Origin: Lentzea albidocapillata | Lineage (GTDB): Bacteria; Actinomycetota; Actinomycetes; Mycobacteriales; Pseudonocardiaceae | Assembly: GCF_000719115.1 (NCBI RefSeq) | Contig: NZ_JOEA01000034.1 | Location: forward strand, 1 to 64,000 | Length of the DNA: 64,000 nucleotides | Direction of reading: 5' to 3' | In this document: piece by piece, positions 19,041-27,081 of the stretch | How positions within the stretch are numbered: the first letter of the stretch is position 1 | How the letters are laid out: every line of letters begins with the position of its first letter | The notes under the pieces: generated by a model | Told to the model about the DNA's origin: nothing | The model's database searches: none | The model's input: only the letters and a program-made list of their open reading frames with translations | Made by a program: the position numbers and the translations under genes

Positions 19041-20178
19041 CGGACCGCCACTCCAGCCACACCACAGTGCCCGCCCCCTCAGCCGAGATGATCGTGGCCT
19101 TGCCGCCGACCCGTTCCATCCGGCCGTGCACGGACTCACGAAGCCCGCGGCGGGCGGCCGACGCCCCCTCGGTGACCGCGAACCCCTTGCCGTCGTCGGA
19201 GATCTCGACACGCAGCGCGCTCGGATCGCCGTGCAGCCGGACCTGCGCCCGGTCCGTCCCGGCGTGGCGGCGCACGTTGTTGAGGGCCTCTCCGACCGCG
19301 CCGGTGATCGCACCCGCCACGTCGAACGGCAACGGCAACGTCCGCGGCGCGTCGAGCTCGACGGTCAGATGGCCGGCGTCGAGACCGGCGCGCAACAGGT
19401 CGACGAGATCGGCCTGTTCCGGCCTGCGCCCACCGGCGGAGGAACGCAGCCGGGCCAGATCACGGCGGGCCTGGGGCGCCAGCCAACTGGCACCCGCCGG
19501 CACCTGCCCGGTACCGACCATCAGCAACGTGGTGGCCGCCGTGTCGTGCAGGGAGTTCGCGAGCTCACGCTCCTCGGCACGAACGGCCGCAACCACCGCA
19601 GCCTCGCGACGTGCCCGTTCGGCCTCGGCGCCCATGCGGTCGGCGCGTTCCGCCGCGCGAACGACGACCGTCCAGGCCGCCCTGGACATGCCCGCCATCA
19701 CCAGCACCCATATCAGCGACGACGTCGGGTTCTGTCCGGCCACGGCAAAGACGACGAGCATCGAGCCGCCGGTCACCAGCGCCGCGACGATGCCGTGCAG
19801 CGGCGCGGTGTACCACTGCCACGTCACGCACGCGAACGTGATCAGCAGCCGCAGCCACGCGGTGTTGCCGTCCTCAACCGCGCCCGTCCAGAAGGAGCTA
19901 ACGCACAAACCCAGCAACACAGCCACATCCAGGGCAACCGGCACCGTGGTCGTCCGCCCCAGCCACCCCTGCGCACACGTCCAGATCACGGCGACGGCAA
20001 CCGCCAGCGCCGTAGCCGTGAACTTGCCGCCCGAGGCCTGCAGCAGGGCGACCGCTCCGATGGGCGGCAGGGTCGCGACGCGGACGGCGACGGCGTAACG
20101 GCGGCCGAACCCGTCCAGCAACCGCACAGCTTCGCCAGCCATCCGTCCCCACCGATCCCAACCGGGCATACGCCGCAC
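19033..20178 (-). CDS. NarL-type sensor histidine kinase
   Basis: Up to 381 aa. About five membrane helices cover residues 30-170, then a coiled region leads to the dimerisation helix with ELANSLHDTAATTLLM; this His is the likely phosphorylation site. The ATPase domain has GEALNNVRRHAG (N-box) and SDDGKGF (G1), and ends with TVVWLEW. GTG 20178 is the longest start; ATG 20142 (MAGEAVRLL, GGTGGGGA before it) is an equally good choice. It is the first gene of the operon with the degenerate kinase-like protein and the LuxR-type regulator. Confidence 0.82.
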   Translation of the reverse strand: MRRMPGWDRWGRMAGEAVRLLDGFGRRYAVAVRVATLPPIGAVALLQASGGKFTATALAVAVAVIWTCAQGWLGRTTTVPVALDVAVLLGLCVSSFWTGAVEDGNTAWLRLLITFACVTWQWYTAPLHGIVAALVTGGSMLVVFAVAGQNPTSSLIWVLVMAGMSRAAWTVVVRAAERADRMGAEAERARREAAVVAAVRAEERELANSLHDTAATTLLMVGTGQVPAGASWLAPQARRDLARLRSSAGGRRPEQADLVDLLRAGLDAGHLTVELDAPRTLPLPFDVAGAITGAVGEALNNVRRHAGTDRAQVRLHGDPSALRVEISDDGKGFAVTEGASAARRGLRESVHGRMERVGGKATIISAEGAGTVVWLEWRSDE

Positions 20179-20591
20179 CGAGGACGTTACCGGTCAAGAC
20201 GCGGCTAGCGCTGGCAGTTGCCACAACCGAACTGGGACAAGAACTCTTCGACACCCTGACCCGCGCCTGTCTGTCAGATGCGATCGCCAAGATCGTGATT
20301 GCCGCTCAGTCAGCTGCCGGTGCTGGTCCCAGGTTGAGCCGACCTCAGCGGCCAAGTGTGGCCGGCGGGCGGTCGGTTTCGCGTGTTCGTCCTCAGGCCA
20401 CCAGGTGTACGGCGTGGTCGCCCAACAGCGGTGTCCGTCACCCGTCCCACTGATTGAGATCCAGGTCGCGTCGCTCACGGGCACTCCTGCGGTTCTGCGT
20501 CGTTTCGGGCCGGAGACGATCCTGGTCACCGATTGGGGTCCTGGGTGTATGCCGCAGCATGAGGTCTGAGAGCCTGGTCCCGAAAACCACA
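20179..20591. other. Non-coding or decayed stretch at the left border of an element remnant
   Basis: About 410 bases between the kinase gene and a strong hairpin. The open frames here have poor codon bias and no recognisable domains. I see no gene in it, and read it as decayed DNA of the mobile-element remnant that follows. Confidence 0.4.
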
Positions 20592-20637
20592 ACGCCCGAG
20601 ATCCGGTCCGCGCTTTCCGCGGACAGATCTCGGGCGT
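20592..20637. terminator. Long two-part hairpin
   Basis: ACGCCCGAGATC (20592-20603) pairs with GATCTCGGGCGT (20626-20637), and inside it GTCCGCG pairs with CGCGGAC. The total stem is 19 bp. It sits just before the 37-aa ORF of the DUF2637 locus. The second DUF2637 locus has a different-sequence hairpin (61582-61612) at nearly the same place. Confidence 0.6.
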
Positions 20638-20642
20638 GTTGG

Positions 20643-20756
20643 GTGCCCCCGGCAAGGCACCACGCAGACCTGCTCACCACTTCGGCCACGCGTCTGACCG
20701 GCAAGTTGGTGCTTGAGAGCAGCTTCGTCGTGGACGAACCGCGTGGTGGGCGATGA
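20643..20756 (+). CDS. 37-aa ORF conserved in both DUF2637 loci, copy 1
   Basis: GTG CCC CCG start, 37 codons, with the end LVLESSFVVDEPRGGR. The ORF at 61652-61765 has exactly the same length, the same VPPA start and the related end LVIEGSFLVDDPGGGA. Both overlap the start of the next, DUF2637-like gene. Conservation of length, ends and coupling argues for a real small protein of unknown role. No strong ribosome-binding site is visible. Confidence 0.5.
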   Translation: MPPARHHADLLTTSATRLTGKLVLESSFVVDEPRGGR

Positions 20757-21487
20757 GCGGCCAGGCGGAACGCGGCGCAGGCGACCTGGTCGTCCGCGCG
20801 GTCACGGTGATCATGGCCGCGGTCGTGGGGCTGACCTTCCTGTTTGGGTTCGGCAACGTGCTGAGCCTGGGTCTCCGGCTGGGCGTGCCCGTCTGGGTGG
20901 CGCCGCTCGTCGCGCCCGCGGTGGACCTGTCGATCCTCGGCCTCCTGCTCGGTATCCGGCACCTCGCGCTCGCCGGGGCTCCCCTCGAAGTGCTGCGACC
21001 GGCGCGTCGGTTGTTGATGTTTGCAAGTTTGGTCACGCTCGCCCTGAACGTGGCTGATCCGATCGTTGCCGGCGAGTACGGCAAGGCCGCGTTCGACGCG
21101 GTTGGTCCCTTGCTGCTGATCGGTTGGGCCGAGGTCGGCCCCGGACTCTTGCAAGCGATCGGGTCCACCGTGTCGCTGAAGGCAACCCTCGATCGCCGAC
21201 ATGTCGACGTGCCGGAGGATTTGTCGGTTCGTCGTCGTGTTGGTTCTCGGGGACGTTCTTCGGAGCAGCTGTTGAACCAAGCGCGACAGGAGGATGCAGC
21301 TCACCGAGCCGAACTCCAGAAGCCCATCTCCGCCGAAGTACTCCGCGCCCGGCTGGCAATCGGCTCTGCTGCCGCTCGCCAGCTCGTCAAGATCGTTCGT
21401 GCTGAGGCTCAGAGCCAGCAGGCGCGTGGAACGGGTGTCGACGCGTCCAGACAACCAGAGACCGTTGACCCGATCTTGTTGGCCTGA
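20753..21487 (+). CDS. DUF2637-like membrane protein with C-terminal HTH-like region, copy 1
   Basis: 244 aa from ATG 20753 (ATGA overlap with the 37-aa ORF). Residues about 10-130 contain four membrane helices of the type found in actinobacterial integrative elements and plasmid spread proteins (LRLGVPVWVAPLVAPAVDLS, PLLLIGWAEVGPG). After a variable linker the C-terminus KPISAEVLRARLAIGSAAARQLVKIVRAE resembles a helix-turn-helix. It is a close paralogue of 61765-62553: about 15 differences in some 125 aligned membrane-domain residues by eye. Likely cargo of a conjugative or integrative element. Confidence 0.75.
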   Translation: MSGQAERGAGDLVVRAVTVIMAAVVGLTFLFGFGNVLSLGLRLGVPVWVAPLVAPAVDLSILGLLLGIRHLALAGAPLEVLRPARRLLMFASLVTLALNVADPIVAGEYGKAAFDAVGPLLLIGWAEVGPGLLQAIGSTVSLKATLDRRHVDVPEDLSVRRRVGSRGRSSEQLLNQARQEDAAHRAELQKPISAEVLRARLAIGSAAARQLVKIVRAEAQSQQARGTGVDASRQPETVDPILLA

Positions 21488-21605
21488 CGACCAGTACCTC
21501 TTGCATGCCGTGGTCGTCCAGGTCCTGTTGTCATCAGATGCGATCACGCGTCGCTGCGATGCGCCGAGAAAGGCGAAGTCAGGAATGCGCTGGGAGAACG
21601 GCGCG

Positions 21606-21632
21606 TCCCGCTACAGCGAGACCGTAGCGGGA
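21606..21632. terminator. Hairpin between DUF2637-like gene and truncated HEPN gene
   Basis: TCCCGCTAC (21606-21614) pairs perfectly with GTAGCGGGA (21624-21632). It stands between the convergent 3' ends of the DUF2637-like gene and the HEPN gene. Confidence 0.5.
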
Positions 21633-21662
21633 TGTTCTGCAGACGGTGGCAGAAGGCGAAGC

Positions 21663-22463
21663 TCAGAGGTCGCTCCTCGGAGCGATCAGCGACTCGCTCG
21701 CGGTCCGCGAAGTCGCTCTCAGCTGAGGGTGCTCCTGCACGATTTCTCGCTGCCGCCCAGCCGGCTGGCCTAGCTCGTGCAGCACGTTGAGGATTACGAC
21801 CGCCGTGGTTACCTCAACGATGGCGATCAGCTCCTCGACCGGGTGGTTCGGCGTCCTGCCCTCGTGCGCGAGGTCGTTGCGGGCTCGCGTTGTCCTCCTC
21901 GCCCAGTGGCCTACGTCCGGCATGAGCAGCGCGATCGCGTCCTGGTCTGGGCGCGCGGCGAGGGCGTGGAGCCTGTCCCGCAGCGTCGGATCGTTGCGGA
22001 TCGCGCCACGAAACCTGTCTTGGAACTCCTCGGGGACCTGCGCGAGCATCGCGTCGCGCATCGCCTTGAACTCTTCCTTGGGGAACGGCTTCTCGTCGAT
22101 GCGGAGGCTGCGGTGCAGCACCTCGGCAGCGCCCACCGCGGTCAGGAGGTTGTTCTCGACGAAGCTGGCTGGCGCGTAGCGCAGCCCAAGGATCATGTTG
22201 GTCGCAGCCTTGAGACGGCCGTGCGCCTCGCACCAGCGGGGCATGATCTCCTCGAACGGGAGCGACTCGCAGGTGAAGAAGACTCGGCGGTCGTCGACGG
22301 CCTTGGCATCGTGCTTGCCGAGTGCGGCGGGCGAGTAGAGCACGTCGGCATGCCAGCGTGGCGCGGGGCGACCGTCCGGCAGGGCCGACTCGGTCCCTGC
22401 CACCTCCAGCCGGAGCCAGATCACGCCAGCCGCACGGTGCGTCGCCAGGGCGATCCCGTGAAG
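21663..22463 (-). pseudogene. ApeA-like HEPN protein, 5'-truncated
   Basis: From GTG 22424 the frame encodes 253 aa; it stays open to about 22463 without a good start. Residues 25-95 match the end of an ApeA-type N-terminal domain (VLYSPAALGKHD, MPRWCEAHGRLKAATNMILG). Residues 95-240 are a HEPN domain ending in ARNDLAHEG, with the R-x4-H ribonuclease motif (R182, H187). Full ApeA proteins are much longer, so about half of the sensor domain is missing. ApeA proteins abort phage infection by RNA cleavage (family knowledge). The homology stops where the truncated CMD gene begins on the other strand. Confidence 0.6.
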
Positions 22464-22801
22464 TCGCCATCCTCACCGTCTGCGCGCACTGGAACTGCGA
22501 CTACGAGACCTATGCGCATGTCGCCTTGACGCGATCGGCCGGTCTCTCCGAAGCCGCCGTCACCAGCCTCCTCGCCGGCGACTCCGTCGCCCTGGAGGGC
22601 GAGCACGAACTGACCCACCGCTTCACCACCGAGCTCCTCACCACGCACCGCATCAGCGACACCACGTACAACCACGCGTTGCAAGCCTTGGGGCGCGACG
22701 AAGTCATCGATCCCGTCCACGTCATCGCCATGTACGCGGCGCAGGCCGCCATGCTCAACGCGTTCGACATCCCCGCCCCCGAGACGAACCTGCCCGCCTG
22801 A
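22448..22801 (+). pseudogene. Carboxymuconolactone decarboxylase-like protein, 5'-truncated
   Basis: In-frame homology begins at RSREVAILTVCAHWNCDYETYAHVAL and runs about 115 residues to PAPETNLPA. This is the C-terminal part of a CMD/AhpD-like protein, in which the residues around the AHW...YAHVAL helices form the active site. No start codon or upstream coding bias is present. The longer formal ORF to 22322 is arginine-rich and reads through the HEPN fragment on the other strand. It is probably a broken gene from the same rearrangement. Confidence 0.6.
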
Positions 22802-23026
22802 GCGTTCCGCTCGGCCAGGCCGACACCCCGGCCGGCCACCTCACAGCCCCGCAAGGCGCGCTGGACTGCTGTGAACACGGCCCGCCCTTGCGCACCACCC
22901 GCACACGCGAGCCCTGCGGACTGCGCGATGGGCAGTCGCCGCACCGGTTTTGTGCCCGGACAGCTTTACCCAGCCCGGCCTCCGCGCTCCGCGCCGGCCG
23001 ACCGCCTCAACGTCAGGAGAAGGCAC

Positions 23027-23119
23027 ATGTCGCCCACCACGGACGCCGTCAAGACCTACTACGACCCGATCTCCACGCTCGGCGAGGCCGGCCAGAAGTG
23101 GTGGTCCGACCAGACCTGA
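23027..23119 (+). CDS. 30-aa peptide with strong ribosome-binding site
   Basis: ATG 23027 stands seven bases after AGGAGAAGGC-type purines (AGGAGA at 23015-23020), one of the better ribosome-binding sites in the window. The peptide begins MSPTTDAVKTYYDPIS, continues TLGEAGQKWW and ends SDQT. It has good third-position GC bias and no cysteine or signal peptide. A YYDP segment, a GEAG turn and a WW pair near the C-terminus stand out. No family was recognised. It may be a structured small protein, a peptide precursor, or the start of a gene cut short. Confidence 0.5.
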   Translation: MSPTTDAVKTYYDPISTLGEAGQKWWSDQT

Positions 23120-23489
23120 CGGGTCAGGATGGGGCTGTTTTCGGGATATCTCCTGGAGGCGGCCTCATCGGCATGTTTGCCTGTTCGGACCCATAGAGCC
23201 CATTGGTCCCCGACGCCAAATGCCTCCAGAATGCCCAGAAGTTCCAATGTGGACAGTCTGTGCCATCCGCTTTGGACAAGTTATGGCCGGCATTGGCCTG
23301 ATGCAGGGTCGACGCTCACCCGCACCTCCAACAGAAGCCGTCACCTATCGCGAACGACATCGAGCGGCGAGGACGCGTGGCCACAAGGCACTGTCTCGGA
23401 ATGCGACATCAGGCCACCCGTTACCCGGGTAGCTTCAGGGGCGAGCACACCATCGCCGCCATGCTCGCGGCGCGGAATCGGGAGTTCCT
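23120..23489. other. Intergenic stretch, nothing recognised
   Basis: 370 bases between the 30-aa ORF and the monooxygenase gene. Base composition is lower in GC than the flanks and the open frames lack codon bias. TGGACA-type hexamers occur near 23249 and 23273 and might belong to a promoter for the next gene, but no convincing pair of boxes was found. Confidence 0.35.
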
Positions 23490-23822
23490 GTGGACAACCT
23501 CGAATCGGTGGTCGTGGTCGCGACCCTCGTGCCTCTTCCCGGACAGGAAGAGAAAGTCGAGACGGCCCTGCTCGAAGCGGTCGCCGCAACCCACGAACAA
23601 GATCGCGGGTGTGAGCTCTACGCCGCGCATCGCAGCATCCGCGGCAAAGCAGGCTTCGTGGTGATCGAGAAGTGGTCGTCGGCGGATGAGCTGCAGGCTC
23701 ACGGGGCGGGGAAGGCTTTCGCCGCTTTGACCGCCGCTGTCGGCGGTCTGCTGGCAGAGCCGTTGGCAGCTACCGTCCTGCGGTCGCTGCCCGCGGGGAA
23801 CGGCAAGCTGGGAGTGTTGTGA
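23490..23822 (+). CDS. Antibiotic biosynthesis monooxygenase (ABM) domain protein
   Basis: 110 aa from GTG 23490 (GGGAG seven bases upstream). It has the ferredoxin-like ABM fold pattern: VVVVATLVPLPGQEEKVETALL, GCELYAAHRS, FVVIEKWSSADELQAHG and AFAAL. Such small dimeric proteins oxidise quinol or anthrone-type rings without a cofactor, or break down heme. Here it is convergent with the catabolic operon behind a bidirectional hairpin, so its link to that pathway is uncertain. Confidence 0.8.
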   Translation: MDNLESVVVVATLVPLPGQEEKVETALLEAVAATHEQDRGCELYAAHRSIRGKAGFVVIEKWSSADELQAHGAGKAFAALTAAVGGLLAEPLAATVLRSLPAGNGKLGVL

Positions 23823-23827
23823 ACGAT

Positions 23828-23866
23828 GCGGGGTCCTCGGGCCACCACACCTCCCGAGGGCCCCGC
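23828..23866. terminator. Bidirectional hairpin between ABM gene and catabolic operon
   Basis: GCGGGGTCCTCGGG (23828-23841) pairs with CCCGAGGGCCCCGC (23853-23866), 14 bp with one G-T pair, between convergent gene ends. Confidence 0.7.
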
Positions 23867-23886
23867 ACCAGCCTCGTCCCGACTGA

Positions 23887-24309
23887 TCAGGCGTAGTTCG
23901 CCAGGACGACGGTGGCGGTGCCCTTGATGGCCCGCCGCCCGTTCGCATCCGCCCAGACCTCGCACTCGACGAGCAGTTCGTCGTCGCGTCGCGTCACTGC
24001 CGTGACCTCGCCACCGACCACGACATCGTCTCCTCGGAAGACATTGGCGCGGAACGAGCACGAGATCGTCCGCAGCGCTTCACGCGAACCGGCCCACTTG
24101 GTCAGCAGGTCAAGCACGTAGGCCATGGTCGTGCCACCTTGGTTGATCTCCCGATCGCCCAGCCCGGCTGCCGAGACGGCGCCGACGTCGAAGTGGATCG
24201 GGTTCGTGTCGCGGAGGATGAGTGCGACCTGCCTGATGTGTTCGGCATCGACCGCCACCACCCTGTGCTCCGGAAGCCGGGTGCCGACCTGGATCTGCCG
24301 CGCCGTCAT
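23887..24309 (-). CDS. MaoC-like hydratase (hotdog fold)
   Basis: 140 aa. The hydratase-2 motif region reads ILRDTNPIHFDVGAVSAAGLGDREINQGGTTMAYVLDLL, with Asp and His in the right spacing for hydration of a trans-2-enoyl-CoA. It is the last gene of the seven-gene minus-strand operon starting at 29639. Its start overlaps the stop of the hotdog protein before it (4 bases), so the two may form a heteromer as seen for paired MaoC subunits in steroid degradation. Confidence 0.82.
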   Translation of the reverse strand: MTARQIQVGTRLPEHRVVAVDAEHIRQVALILRDTNPIHFDVGAVSAAGLGDREINQGGTTMAYVLDLLTKWAGSREALRTISCSFRANVFRGDDVVVGGEVTAVTRRDDELLVECEVWADANGRRAIKGTATVVLANYA

Positions 24310-24749
24310 CGATCAACCCTCTTGAACAGGTAGGTACTGGTCACAGCGCCGACGACATCGCCATCCTCGGAGATCACCTCGGTGCGCACGTCCACGTTGT
24401 CCAGCCGGGCCCCGTCACGGGTCGTTCGCGATCCGACGGTGACGATGGCGGGTTTGCCCCGGTAGCGCGCTCCGACCCGCAGCGCCGAGGTTTGCTCGAT
24501 CGAGCAGTGACCGAACAGCAGGGTGTCGCCATCGGACTTCCCGGCCAGTCGGCACAGTTCGTCCACGCTGACACCCAGGCAGCGCAGGGAGATCACCACG
24601 AACCACACGGGATGCGCGGACTCTTCGGCGCACTCGGGGGCGCGGACGGCGTGTTCGAGAATGGAGTTCTCGTACGCTTCGATGACCAGCTCAGCGCCCG
24701 GAAGTGCCTTGCCCTCCAAGAGCTTGAGGTGGTCGAGCGTTACAGTCAT
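24306..24749 (-). CDS. MaoC/FAS1-dehydratase-like hotdog protein
   Basis: 147 aa. Hotdog-fold protein of the N-terminal MaoC-like type: LLEGKALPGAELVIEAYENSILEHAV, then GARYRGKPAIVTVGSRTTRDG and a long beta segment. The D-x4-H catalytic pattern is not evident, so it probably pairs with the catalytic MaoC protein downstream. ATG 24749 lies 8 bases after the acyl-CoA dehydrogenase gene. Confidence 0.72.
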   Translation of the reverse strand: MTVTLDHLKLLEGKALPGAELVIEAYENSILEHAVRAPECAEESAHPVWFVVISLRCLGVSVDELCRLAGKSDGDTLLFGHCSIEQTSALRVGARYRGKPAIVTVGSRTTRDGARLDNVDVRTEVISEDGDVVGAVTSTYLFKRVDR

Positions 24750-24757
24750 GTCGCTCC

Positions 24758-25936
24758 TCAGTAGGACCTGGGCAGGCCGAGCGTGTGCTGTGCGATGTAG
24801 TTGAGCACCATCTGCGTCGAGACCGGAGCCACCTGCTGCAAGCGCACGATGCCCCAGAGATCGGCCAGCCCGTACTCGTGCGCCATCCCGTTTCCGCCGT
24901 GCATCTGGATGGCGGTGTCGAGCGCCTTGTGACCGGCCCGAGCCGCCAGGAACTTGGCCATGTTCGCCGTTTCACCCGCGGGCAGGCCGGCGTCGAACTC
25001 GGCGGCGGCACGCCAGGTCATGTCACGCGCGGCGGCCAGGTCGATCGCCGCCTCGGCGAGAGGGTGTTGCACTCCTTGGTACGTCCCGACGGGTACGCCC
25101 CAGACGTTGCGTGCGTTGACGTAGCGAACCGCCTTCTCGAGCGCGTAGCGCCCTACTCCTGTGCAGATGACCGCGCTCAGGACCCGTTCGGGGTTGAGCC
25201 CGTCGAACAGCGCGGTCAGGCCGTGGTCGACCTCTCCGACGATGGCATCTGCCGGTAGCCGGACGTCGTCGAAGAACAGCGTGAACTGACGCTCCGGCGC
25301 CTGCAGGGCGGTGGGGATGGGCTGCCGGCTCAGGCCGGATCCGTTGGGATCATCGACGATGAAGAGGCTGAGCTTGCCGCGACCGGTGCTGTCATCCGTC
25401 CCGGTTCGCGCGACGAGCAGGAAATGGTCGCAGTGGTCGACACCCGAGATGTAGTACTTCGTCCCGGACACGACCCAGTCGGCACCGTCCCGTTTGGCCG
25501 ACGTGGTGACGTTGTGGGAGTTCGATCCGGCGTCCGGCTCGGTGAGGGCGAAGACGAACTTCTCGCTGCCGTCCGCGATCCCCGGCAGGTAGCGCTCCTT
25601 CTGTTCGGCGCTGCCGTGGCGGGCCAGCACGCTGCCACCGATGCCCTGGGACAGCACCATGGCCAGTTCGGGGCACCCTCCGGCTGCCAGTTCCTCGAGA
25701 ACGATCGCCAGTTCGGTCAATCCGGCGCCGCCGCCGCCGTATTCCTCGGGGATGTTGAGCCCGAGGAAGCCACTGCGGCCGAGATCCGACCACAGCTCCG
25801 CCATGGGATCACCAGTGAGGGCGCAGCGCTGGTAGTACTCGTGGCCGTACTTCCCCACGATGCTCGCCACGGTCGTCCGCAGAGCGACCTCTTCCTCGCT
25901 GGGGCGAAGTGGCAACGACGCGTCCTGACGTGTCAT
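24758..25936 (-). CDS. Acyl-CoA dehydrogenase
   Basis: 392 aa from ATG 25936. FAD-binding blocks FALTEPDAGSNSHNVTTSAKRDG and VSGTKYYISGVDHCDHFL, the substrate region NPERVLSAVICTGVGRYALEKAVRYV, and the C-terminal IQMHGGNGMAHEYGLADLWG and VLNYIAQHTLGLPRS. It introduces a 2,3-double bond into an acyl-CoA. It resembles the other dehydrogenase of this operon (27616-28797), especially at the C-terminus. The longer formal ORF upstream to 26239 is out of frame with its neighbour and is not used. Confidence 0.9.
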   Translation of the reverse strand: MTRQDASLPLRPSEEEVALRTTVASIVGKYGHEYYQRCALTGDPMAELWSDLGRSGFLGLNIPEEYGGGGAGLTELAIVLEELAAGGCPELAMVLSQGIGGSVLARHGSAEQKERYLPGIADGSEKFVFALTEPDAGSNSHNVTTSAKRDGADWVVSGTKYYISGVDHCDHFLLVARTGTDDSTGRGKLSLFIVDDPNGSGLSRQPIPTALQAPERQFTLFFDDVRLPADAIVGEVDHGLTALFDGLNPERVLSAVICTGVGRYALEKAVRYVNARNVWGVPVGTYQGVQHPLAEAAIDLAAARDMTWRAAAEFDAGLPAGETANMAKFLAARAGHKALDTAIQMHGGNGMAHEYGLADLWGIVRLQQVAPVSTQMVLNYIAQHTLGLPRSY

Positions 25937-25959
25937 CGGTGAACAGCCTCCATCGGCTC

Positions 25960-27081
25960 TCAGGAAATCGCGGTGACGGCAAGCCGGTGCATACGGGTCG
26001 GCAGGCCTCGGAGCCGGAACGCGTTCCGATGCGGCTCTTGATCGGCCAGCAACCGCACGGATCGCACGCCGAGGTCCTGGACGATGTTCGCCGCAAGGAA
26101 GGGAAAGAGCTCTTCTTCGGACAGTTGTGCCGGTGACGAAGCGTCTGCGGTGTGGCGGCTGTTGGATTTCTGATAGACGACAATGCCGGAACCTTCGGCC
26201 GTGATGGTCGCCAAGGCGTTGTCCAACCTGTGGCGGCACTCACAGCGCAGCGATCCGAACACGTCTCCCACGAGGCACTCGCGGTGGACGTACACAGGAA
26301 CGTCGTCGAGCCCGGCGGGGTCGCCGGTGACCAGGGCGAGGTGCTCCTCCTCCCCGAACACGGTGGCATAGCCGATCGCGTGCATCGTCTCCGCGCGCAG
26401 GGGCAACCGAGTCGTCGCGCGACGCGATACCAGCGGCTCGAGGCTCAGCCGGTGAGCGATCAGCTCGCTGACAGACACCGTCACAAGATCGTGGGACTCG
26501 GCGAACTCACGGAGCTCGCACGGGTCGGCGAGCTCGGTGGGCCGACGGAGACCGACGACGGCGTCGAAGAGCGCGGCAGGGCGCCTTCCGGCAGCCTGAG
26601 CCAGGTCGGCCGTCGCTTCCGCCACACCGATGCGCCGGAGCACACCACCTGCGGCGTAGCGCACCGGAATCACATGGCCAGGACGGGTGAAATCGCCTTC
26701 ACACGAGTCCGCGGCCGCGAGCAGCGCTACGGTACGAGCGCGGTCGTGAGCAGAGATACCCGTCGCGATGCCGTTGGCCGCGTCGACCGTGACACACGCG
26801 TCGAACTGTGTCGGCGACTGTCCGGCGCCGGGCATCGGCGGCAGGTCCAGACGGTCGCACTCCGAGCCGGAAAGTGCCACGCACAGCAGCCCGGACGAGT
26901 GGCGGACCAGGAACGCGACCGTCTTGGTGCTGACCGCCTCGGCGGCCGCCACCAGGAAACCAGCCGGTACCTTCGCGCGATCGTCGATCAGAACGACTGG
27001 TTCGCCCGCGGCCATGGCGGTGAGTGCCCGGCCGATCGGCGACTCGGTCGCGGGCGGGTCGGGAATGAGCCGGAGATCCAT
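25960..27081 (-). CDS. RibBA-like protein with lost catalytic signatures
   Basis: 373 aa from ATG 27081 (ATGA overlap with the flavin reductase). Residues 1-190 follow DHBP synthase (TGISAHDRARTVALL, FTRPGHVIPVRYAAGGVLRRIG), but the metal-binding RENEGD motif reads RAKVPAG. Residues 200-373 follow GTP cyclohydrolase II: the zinc cysteines HRECLVGDVFGSLRCEC are kept, whereas the REGRGIGL substrate loop is replaced by QKSNSR and following residues. Both riboflavin-pathway activities are therefore doubtful. Placed among ACADs and a flavin reductase, it may have a new, flavin-related role. Confidence 0.78.
   Translation of the reverse strand: MDLRLIPDPPATESPIGRALTAMAAGEPVVLIDDRAKVPAGFLVAAAEAVSTKTVAFLVRHSSGLLCVALSGSECDRLDLPPMPGAGQSPTQFDACVTVDAANGIATGISAHDRARTVALLAAADSCEGDFTRPGHVIPVRYAAGGVLRRIGVAEATADLAQAAGRRPAALFDAVVGLRRPTELADPCELREFAESHDLVTVSVSELIAHRLSLEPLVSRRATTRLPLRAETMHAIGYATVFGEEEHLALVTGDPAGLDDVPVYVHRECLVGDVFGSLRCECRHRLDNALATITAEGSGIVVYQKSNSRHTADASSPAQLSEEELFPFLAANIVQDLGVRSVRLLADQEPHRNAFRLRGLPTRMHRLAVTAIS

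Noticed and set aside
20194..20655. 153-aa minus-strand open frame in the element remnant
   Set aside because: Tryptophan- and arginine-rich with no codon bias, and it runs through the strong hairpin at 20592-20637.
23240..23290. Firm promoter call for the ABM monooxygenase gene
   Set aside because: TGGACA-type hexamers are present, but no matching -10 element at proper spacing was found, so it is only mentioned in the region note.
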